Origin: Lactobacillus sp. PV012 | Lineage (GTDB): Bacteria > Bacillota > Bacilli > Lactobacillales > Lactobacillaceae | Direction: 5' to 3' | DNA length: 64,000 bases | Assembly: GCF_014522325.1 (NCBI RefSeq) | Contig: NZ_CP041983.1 | Span: forward strand, 434,001 to 498,000 | Shown: piece by piece, positions 58,084-64,000 of the stretch | How the letters are laid out: each line of letters opens with the position of its first letter | How positions within the stretch are numbered: the stretch's first letter is position 1 | The notes under the pieces: generated by a model | The model's database searches: none | Told to the model about the DNA's origin: nothing | What the model saw: the letters and a program-made list of their open reading frames with translations, nothing else | Position numbers and translations under genes: made by a program

Positions 58084-58676
58084 CATACTTTTTAGGATTG
58101 ACTGGTGGAATTGCAACAGGGAAAAGCACTGTAGACAAACTTTTTCGAGCAAAGAAAATTCCAATAATTGATGCAGATAAAATTGCCCATCAATTGATGT
58201 TGCCAAATGAAAAAAATTACAACGAAATAGTCAAGAATTTTGGGAATAAAGTTTTAGCTTCAGATTTGACAATTGACCGAAAAAAGTTGGGCGAAATTGT
58301 TTTTAGTGATAAAATAAAACTCACGCTTTTAAATGATATTTCTCATCCTAATATTATTACTGAAATAAAAAATCAAATGGCTCAACTTGAAAAAAGGGAA
58401 GAACCGCTTGTTGTGTTAGACATTCCTTTGCTTTTTGAAGAAAAATTGGAATATTTATGTGATGGTGTTTTATTGATTTCGGCTCCTAAACAGCTTCAAC
58501 TTCAACGGTTAATGGCACGTAATAATTTGTCTCAAAGCCAAGCTAATCAACGAATTATTAGTCAAATGCCGCTAGTTGAGAAAAAGAAGTTGGCCGATTA
58601 TGTGATTGAAAATGATCAAGATCTGGGTGTGCTAAAAGATAAAGTGATAGCTATCTTAAAATATTTAGGAAGGTAG
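58080..58676 (+). CDS. coaE: dephospho-CoA kinase
   Basis: A 198-residue P-loop kinase that performs the last step of coenzyme A synthesis. Walker A is GLTGGIATGKST. The IDADKIAHQL and LDIPLLFE motifs are present. The start ATG overlaps the mutM stop (ATGA); a longer frame from 58053 would run inside mutM. Confidence 0.95.
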   Translation: MTYFLGLTGGIATGKSTVDKLFRAKKIPIIDADKIAHQLMLPNEKNYNEIVKNFGNKVLASDLTIDRKKLGEIVFSDKIKLTLLNDISHPNIITEIKNQMAQLEKREEPLVVLDIPLLFEEKLEYLCDGVLLISAPKQLQLQRLMARNNLSQSQANQRIISQMPLVEKKKLADYVIENDQDLGVLKDKVIAILKYLGR

Positions 58677-58681
58677 ATAAG

Positions 58682-59149
58682 ATGGAGTGCCCAAATTGTC
58701 ATCAAAATGCTTCTCGAGTGATTGATTCTCGCCCGAGTGATGAAAATCGTGTTATTCGTAGAAGAAGAGAATGTGAAAAATGTGGCTATCGGTTTACCAC
58801 ATTTGAACGAATTGAACATGTTCCTTTGTTAGTAGTTAAAAATAATGCTACAAGGGAGCCTTTTAACCGTGATAAAATATTACATGGAGTTATTATGGCG
58901 GCACAAAAGCGTCCCGTCTCAATCGAACAGCTAAATAATTTGGTAGATAAAGTAGAAAATGATGTTCGTAAGCAAGGAATTGGTGAAATTTCTTCTAAAA
59001 AAATTGGTGAGTTCGTAATGAATTATTTAGCAGATCTTGATGATGTGGCTTATATTCGCTTTGCTAGTATTTATCGTCAATTTAAAGATGTTTCTGGGTT
59101 CATGGAAGCAATGGAAGACATGATATCAAAACATGAGAAGGAGAGTTAG
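58682..59149 (+). CDS. nrdR: transcriptional repressor NrdR
   Basis: 155 residues. An N-terminal zinc ribbon (CPNC ... CEKCGYRFTTFER) is followed by an ATP-cone domain that senses ATP/dATP. NrdR represses ribonucleotide reductase genes through NrdR boxes. It lies just before dnaB and dnaI, as in other Firmicutes, tying dNTP control to replication start. Confidence 0.97.
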   Translation: MECPNCHQNASRVIDSRPSDENRVIRRRRECEKCGYRFTTFERIEHVPLLVVKNNATREPFNRDKILHGVIMAAQKRPVSIEQLNNLVDKVENDVRKQGIGEISSKKIGEFVMNYLADLDDVAYIRFASIYRQFKDVSGFMEAMEDMISKHEKES

Positions 59150-59152
59150 TGA

Positions 59153-60505
59153 ATGTTTGCTAGCACAAATCCTAAGCAACCTTTTTATGTTGCTAATCAA
59201 GTGGAAGTAAGTGCTACAAGTCAGAAAGTACTTACATATCTTTATCAACCACTTATTGGTGCATTAGGGGTGGGATTATATTTAACATTAGTTAATGAAT
59301 ATGACTCAGTTCCTTTTAATAGTGACTATCGTACTTTATATCAATTGCAAGAACAGACCAATAGTAATTTAAAGAATCTCTTCGACAGTTTGCATTATTT
59401 AGAGGCAACCGGTCTGGTAAAAACTTTTGTTGGTAACAATCCAGCTTTAGGGGATGTAATAATTTTCAGGCTTCAACCAATCCCAACGGCTGCTGAATTT
59501 TTTAAGACATTTTTATTATCAAGTTTGCTTTTAGAAAGAGTCGGAGAGGTAGCTTATGAGAGATTGGTAAAGGAGTTTACTCCACGAAGATTCATGGGAT
59601 TAAAAAATGCTCATGAGGTTACTAGTGCATTTTTTGATGTCTTTAGGCTAAATGAACAAGCAGCTATTAACCCTCCTGAACAAGTAACTCAAGCTGTAAA
59701 AAAAGTAGAAGCAGGCAACAAGCGAGTACTAAAGGTTGGGAAAACAGATATCAGGATTGATTGGGAGTATCTAAGAATGCAGCTAGAAGCCTATCATGTT
59801 GATGGTGGAGAAGTTGTTAATAAACGTCGTGATATCAGTCAGATTATTCAGTTTTATCAACTTTCTGAAATTGAATTTGCTCAATTAGCTGTTAAAACTC
59901 TTAGTCCTGGTGAAGATAAATTAGATATTAAAGCCATTCAAAAATTAGCAAATAGTGAGTACGGTACTAGTCGCACTAGAAATTCAGTGCGAAGACAAAT
60001 TAAAAGTCAAGAAGAAGATTATGTGTTACCAACTGCCTTAAATAAAACCGATAAAGAAATTTTGTTAGAAGTAGAAAACAAGGCTACTGTAGCTTATCTA
60101 TATGATCTCAAGAGTCGGTTAGGAGGGATGGTTACTGGAGATGAAAAGAGAGTAACCTTTGTTTTGCGAGATAAGTATGGTTTCACTGATCCATTAATTA
60201 ATTTAATTGTTTATGCTTGCTTAAGCGAGTACCCAACTTTATCAATGAAATATGCAGAAACAACAGCTAATGATTGGTTACGTGAAAAAACACTTACTCC
60301 TGTTAAAGCATTAGCAAGAATTCGAGAAAGACAAAAAGGTAAGCAACGGCGACCTTACTTTTATAATAAGAAAAAGTCCACTACTTCTGATGGAGTCGAT
60401 TGGGATAAAAAGGCGCAGCAGCAAGCACAAGAAAAAACGCAGCACACTAAAATGTCTCATGAAGAAATGGATGAGATTTTTAATAATTTTGAAAAGAAAG
60501 AATGA
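59153..60505 (+). CDS. dnaB: replication initiation protein DnaB (helicase loader, membrane attachment)
   Basis: A 450-residue Gram-positive DnaB-type loader, not the helicase. It has an N-terminal DnaB/DnaD DDBH1-like domain and a second DnaD-like domain around 320-390 (YGFTDPLINLIVYACLS). It works with DnaD and DnaI to load the replicative helicase at oriC and in restart. It starts 3 bases after nrdR and overlaps dnaI by 4 bases. Confidence 0.9.
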   Translation: MFASTNPKQPFYVANQVEVSATSQKVLTYLYQPLIGALGVGLYLTLVNEYDSVPFNSDYRTLYQLQEQTNSNLKNLFDSLHYLEATGLVKTFVGNNPALGDVIIFRLQPIPTAAEFFKTFLLSSLLLERVGEVAYERLVKEFTPRRFMGLKNAHEVTSAFFDVFRLNEQAAINPPEQVTQAVKKVEAGNKRVLKVGKTDIRIDWEYLRMQLEAYHVDGGEVVNKRRDISQIIQFYQLSEIEFAQLAVKTLSPGEDKLDIKAIQKLANSEYGTSRTRNSVRRQIKSQEEDYVLPTALNKTDKEILLEVENKATVAYLYDLKSRLGGMVTGDEKRVTFVLRDKYGFTDPLINLIVYACLSEYPTLSMKYAETTANDWLREKTLTPVKALARIRERQKGKQRRPYFYNKKKSTTSDGVDWDKKAQQQAQEKTQHTKMSHEEMDEIFNNFEKKE

Positions 60506-61419
60506 GTTACACAATGGAAGATATCAGTAGTCTCATAAAAAAAGCAATGTTTAATTTAAAGCCAGAAGCAAAGTTTCGCCCAGATTATCAAACTGCTTTA
60601 GAAAATGAAGAGGTGAAAAAATTTTTGGCAACGCATCAAGCTGAAATTACTCCTGAGATTATTGATAATTCTTTGGATAATTTATATCTTTTCACCCAAC
60701 AATTAAAATCAAATCGCATCCAGAAAATTTTACAAGGTTATGAACCGCATTTGGTTTTAAATGATAATTTAATTGAAATAACGTATGCACCTGGAAAGGT
60801 AATGCAAACTGAACTTGCACTTAATAAAGCACAAAAAAGAATTCAATTAATTGACCTACCTGAAAAACTTAAAAATGTGACTTTAAGTGAACTTGATAAA
60901 GCGCCTGGACGTGAAGAAGCCTTAGTCAAAATTGCGACTTTTTTGAAGCAATATCAAACAAACTCTCACGCACGTGGCCTTTATCTAGAAGGAAGTTTTG
61001 GTGTAGGTAAGACTTACTTATTAGCAGGTCTAGCAAATGTATTAGCCCAAAATGGGACACAAGTTATTTTTTTACATACACCATCCTTTATTGCCTCACT
61101 TCCAACTTTTGTTAAAAAAAATACTTTAGCCGCAGAAGTAGATAAAATTACTCAAGCACCAGTAGTGATTTTTGATGATATTGGTGCTGAAAGTTTAAGT
61201 GAGTGGTCACGTGATGATATTTTAGGAGTAATTTTTCAAAAAAGAATGGATAATGAACTTCCAACTTTCTTTACTTCCAACTTAGATTTGGCAGGTTTGG
61301 AAAAACATTTTAGTGAGACTAAGAATAGTGTAGACGAATTAAAAGCTAAAAGAATTATGCAAAGGATACGCTTTCTAAGTGAAGAAGTATTAGTAAAAGG
61401 AGAAAATCGTCGAGTATAA
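60502..61419 (+). CDS. dnaI: primosomal protein DnaI (helicase loader ATPase)
   Basis: A 305-residue AAA+ protein with an N-terminal helicase-interaction domain. Walker A is EGSFGVGKTYLLAGL and Walker B is VVIFDDIGAES, with the sensor TFFTSNLDL. It loads the replicative helicase together with DnaB. It is the last gene before the thrS T-box. Confidence 0.95.
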   Translation: MSYTMEDISSLIKKAMFNLKPEAKFRPDYQTALENEEVKKFLATHQAEITPEIIDNSLDNLYLFTQQLKSNRIQKILQGYEPHLVLNDNLIEITYAPGKVMQTELALNKAQKRIQLIDLPEKLKNVTLSELDKAPGREEALVKIATFLKQYQTNSHARGLYLEGSFGVGKTYLLAGLANVLAQNGTQVIFLHTPSFIASLPTFVKKNTLAAEVDKITQAPVVIFDDIGAESLSEWSRDDILGVIFQKRMDNELPTFFTSNLDLAGLEKHFSETKNSVDELKAKRIMQRIRFLSEEVLVKGENRRV

Positions 61420-61430
61420 GAAATTTATAC

Positions 61431-61678
61431 TTGCATCTAATAAAAGAGCTAGTATAATAAAAAGCAAGTGAAGACATGATTAACTTTGCCTCAGAGACAG
61501 GAATCTAGTTCTGAAAATTCCTGAATAAAGTTAACCCCAACTTCTAATACTCAAATTATTAATATTGGTTAGACTGCCATTATCAGTCAATGAGGAACTA
61601 GTATAGTAGCTAGTTTAAATTTGGGTGGAACCACGTAATTAACGTCCCGGTGCTTATTTGCACTGGGATTTTTTATTT
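61431..61678 (+). promoter_or_regulatory. promoter and T-box leader of thrS
   Basis: The promoter is TTGCAT, 16 bp, TATAAT (61431-61458), just after dnaI. The leader has a stem I with AGAGA, the T-box TGGAACCACG (61626-61635) and the terminator GTCCCGGTGC ... GCACTGGGATTTTTT. Several ACC/ACT triplets near 61535-61552 could be the Thr specifier; I could not decide which. Confidence 0.9.
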
Positions 61679-61690
61679 GGAGGTAAAAAT

Positions 61691-63625
61691 ATGAGTTTTG
61701 TAGTTACTTTGCCAGATGGCTCAAAGAAAGATTTTGATAAAGCAATCAGTGTAAAAGAATTAGCTTCAAGTATTGCAACATCATTAGGAAAAGCTGCAGT
61801 TGGAGCAAAAATCAATGGTGTCATGAGACCATTAGATTATGTTGTAGATAAAGATGTTGAAGCAGCCATTATCACCGATAAGGATGAAGAAGGATTAGAT
61901 ATTTTAAGAGCAACTACTGCATTTTTATTAGAAGCAGTTGCTAAGCGTGAATATCCTGATTTACGTTTAGGGATGCATGAAGCTGACGAAGGTGGATTCT
62001 TTGTTGATACTGATAAAGAAGATCAAATTAAGGTTAGTGAGCTCCCTAAGCTTGAAAAATTAATGGCTAAGGCAATTAAAAATGGTGAAAAGATTGAATT
62101 CACTAAGATGAAGAAGTCTGAATTACAAGAGATCTTCAAAGATGATGCTTATAAACTTGAATTATTAAAAGATCAACCTGATGAAGTTGAAGTTTATAAA
62201 TTAGGAGATTTTGTAGACTTTGGTTTTGAAGCTCTTCTTCCTAATACAGGAAAAATTAAGAACAACTTCAAATTATTATCAGTAGCTGGTGCTTACTGGT
62301 TAGGTAAGTCATCTAATCCAATGCTTCAAAGAATTTTTGGGACTGCCTTCTTTAAGAAGAGTGCTTTAGAAGAAGATCTTAAGCGTCGTCAAGAAATCAA
62401 AGAAAGAGATCACCGTACTATTGGACGTGATTTAGATTTATTCTTTGTTGATCCGAAGGTTGGTGCTGGGCTTCCTTACTGGATGCCTAATGGTGCCACT
62501 ATTCGTCGTACTATTGAACGCTACATCGTTGATAAAGAAGTAGCGGATGGTTACCAACATGTTTACACTCCAGTTTTAATGAATGTGGATGCTTACAAGA
62601 CTTCCGGACACTGGGCACACTATCGTGATGATATGTTCCCACCAATGGATATGGGTGATGGCGAAATGCTTGAATTACGTCCAATGAACTGCCCATCACA
62701 CATTCAAATTTACAAGCACCACTTACGTTCATACCGTGAATTGCCAATTCGAATTGCTGAATTAGGTATGATGCACAGATATGAAAAATCTGGAGCTTTA
62801 TCAGGGCTTCAACGTGTACGTGAAATGACCTTAAATGATGGCCACACATTTGTCTCCTTAGATCAAATACGTGAAGAATTTGCTAAAGTATTGAAGTTAA
62901 TTATGGATGTTTACAAGGACTTTGATATCACTGATTACTACTTCAGATTATCTTATAGAGATCCTAAAAATACTGATAAGTATTACGCAAATGATGAAAT
63001 GTGGGAAACTGCACAAAGCATGCTTAAGGCAGCCATGGATGACCTTGGCTTAGATTATGTTGAAGCTGAAGGTGAAGCAGCCTTTTATGGTCCTAAGCTT
63101 GATATTCAAACTAAGACTGCTTTGGGTAATGACGAAACAATGTCAACTATTCAATTAGACTTCATGCTTCCTGAAAAATTTGGCTTGACTTACACTGGTA
63201 AAGATGGAGAAGAACACCGTCCAGTGATGATTCACCGTGGTATTGTTGGTACGATGGAAAGATTCATTGCTTACTTAACTGAAATTTACAAGGGTGCTTT
63301 CCCAACTTGGCTTGCTCCAGTTCAAGTAAAAATTATTCCAGTTAACTTAGATGCTCATGGTGATTACGCAATGAAAGTTAAAGAAGAACTTACAAAGCGT
63401 GGCTTTAGAGTTGACGTAGACATGAGAAATGAAAAGATGGGTTACAAGATTCGTGAATCACAAACTCAAAAAGTTCCTTATACTTTAGTATTGGGTGACG
63501 AAGAAATGAATAACAATGCTGTTAATGTTCGTCGCTACGGAACAGAAGAACAAATTAATAAGAGTATGGATGAATTCATTAATGAAATTGATTCAGATGT
63601 AAAATCTTACTCACGTAAAAACTAG
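61691..63625 (+). CDS. thrS: threonyl-tRNA synthetase
   Basis: A 644-residue class II synthetase. Domains in order are TGS (1-62), the SAD editing domain (about 63-225), the catalytic core with RPMNCPSH (zinc Cys) and [16 protein letters not shown], and the anticodon-binding domain (about 540-644). ATG 61691 follows GGAGGT; the longer frame to 61658 lies within the leader terminator and is rejected. A T-box controls it. Confidence 0.97.
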   Translation: MSFVVTLPDGSKKDFDKAISVKELASSIATSLGKAAVGAKINGVMRPLDYVVDKDVEAAIITDKDEEGLDILRATTAFLLEAVAKREYPDLRLGMHEADEGGFFVDTDKEDQIKVSELPKLEKLMAKAIKNGEKIEFTKMKKSELQEIFKDDAYKLELLKDQPDEVEVYKLGDFVDFGFEALLPNTGKIKNNFKLLSVAGAYWLGKSSNPMLQRIFGTAFFKKSALEEDLKRRQEIKERDHRTIGRDLDLFFVDPKVGAGLPYWMPNGATIRRTIERYIVDKEVADGYQHVYTPVLMNVDAYKTSGHWAHYRDDMFPPMDMGDGEMLELRPMNCPSHIQIYKHHLRSYRELPIRIAELGMMHRYEKSGALSGLQRVREMTLNDGHTFVSLDQIREEFAKVLKLIMDVYKDFDITDYYFRLSYRDPKNTDKYYANDEMWETAQSMLKAAMDDLGLDYVEAEGEAAFYGPKLDIQTKTALGNDETMSTIQLDFMLPEKFGLTYTGKDGEEHRPVMIHRGIVGTMERFIAYLTEIYKGAFPTWLAPVQVKIIPVNLDAHGDYAMKVKEELTKRGFRVDVDMRNEKMGYKIRESQTQKVPYTLVLGDEEMNNNAVNVRRYGTEEQINKSMDEFINEIDSDVKSYSRKN

Positions 63626-63659
63626 AAAAAATGCTCCAAGAAATTGGGGCATTTTTTCT
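63625..63659 (+). terminator. terminator after thrS
   Basis: The stem AAAAAATGCTCC / GGGGCATTTTTT (one G-U) with T-run. Confidence 0.88.
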
Positions 63660-63890
63660 ATACATTTGTTATTTAATTACTTGAAAAAAATCCTAATTTT
63701 TGTGTTTAAAAATGTAATCTGAAAGTGCCATTTTACTTGAATTTAATGGTAATTGTAAGTAAAATTGGTATATAAATGTAAATTGGGGAAACTAGTTTCT
63801 CAATAAATAATTCGATTAATACTTTAAAAAGTTGTTTTTTTATTTTTTTATAAAAATTATATTATGAGCTAAAGGTAAGGGGTTATAAAG

Positions 63891-64000
63891 TTGATCTATT
63901 TTATTAATTTTGGAATGCCAAGTCATAAATCTGGGATTGAGCATGCTGAATTAAAACGCTTAAATTTATTTAAGAACCACCATCAACCTGCAAAAATCAT
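63891..64000 (+). CDS. glycosyltransferase N-terminus (cut by window edge)
   Basis: From TTG 63891, 8 bases after AAGGGG, the frame is open to the window end (36 codons). It begins IYFINFGMPSHKSGIEHAEL, which resembles the start of GT4-type teichoic acid or surface-glycoprotein glycosyltransferases of lactobacilli (the S/K-x-G-I-E-H-A pattern). The 230 bases before it are very AT-rich and hold no gene I can support. The assignment rests on a short stretch. Confidence 0.6.
   Translation, partial: MIYFINFGMPSHKSGIEHAELKRLNLFKNHHQPAKI

Overview
The window comes from a low-GC Gram-positive bacterium, almost certainly a Lactobacillus of the gasseri/johnsonii/hominis group. The 16S sequence at 9216-10788 reads closely like that group from memory, although I cannot fix the species without a search. 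Other support comes from the S-MK (SAM-III) box ahead of metK, three T-box leaders, AT-rich codon use, and tRNA genes that never encode the CCA end. Nearly everything is chromosomal core. I see no prophage, insertion sequence, CRISPR array or defence island.

Layout. Positions 1-1073 hold the end of a large tRNA cluster (13 genes, the first cut by the window edge). A 1.3 kb stretch with no convincing gene follows. Positions 2325-3441 hold a second tRNA cluster (11 genes, Glu to Leu) with its own tandem promoters. The two clusters share a perfect 235-bp direct repeat carrying fMet-Asp-Phe. Positions 3565-8852 are a four-gene operon for lipoteichoic acid: two GT4 glycolipid glycosyltransferases, an LPG-synthase-type membrane protein and an LtaS-type synthase. 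Positions 8939-14183 are a complete rRNA operon (16S-23S-5S-tRNA-Asn) with two strong promoters and visible RNase III processing stems. Positions 14348-20448 hold an MFS exporter, tRNA-Ser, a tRNA-Glu/Val pair, metK with its riboswitch, a YibE/F membrane pair and a PAP2 phosphatase.

From 20500 on are leuS, a MurJ/YtgP flippase, an unknown protein, a SRAP protein, nnrD, D,D-carboxypeptidase, L,D-transpeptidase, argS, fba, an RluA-type synthase, a class A PBP and the yheA-yhaO-yhaN-yhaM cluster. Then come an ACT protein with UPF0210, prsA with the YtxH proteins and HIT, ecsAB, trmB, a thioredoxin-like protein, ytpR, murC, an SDR/MerR pair, small membrane proteins, a broken amino-acid permease, polA-mutM-coaE-nrdR-dnaB-dnaI and thrS. 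The last 110 bases start a glycosyltransferase.

Themes. Translation supply (29 tRNA genes, rrn, four synthetase or metK genes under RNA control) and cell-envelope assembly dominate. The least expected items are: three disrupted or start-less reading frames (a YibE-type gene with no legal start codon, a YtxH gene with one in-frame TAA, an amino-acid permease with a one-base frameshift); a 44-aa gene with its own RBS and terminator; a MerR-type promoter with a 19-bp spacer; and unusual bases in tRNA-Phe and tRNA-Ser. I did not find a clearly new multi-gene system.
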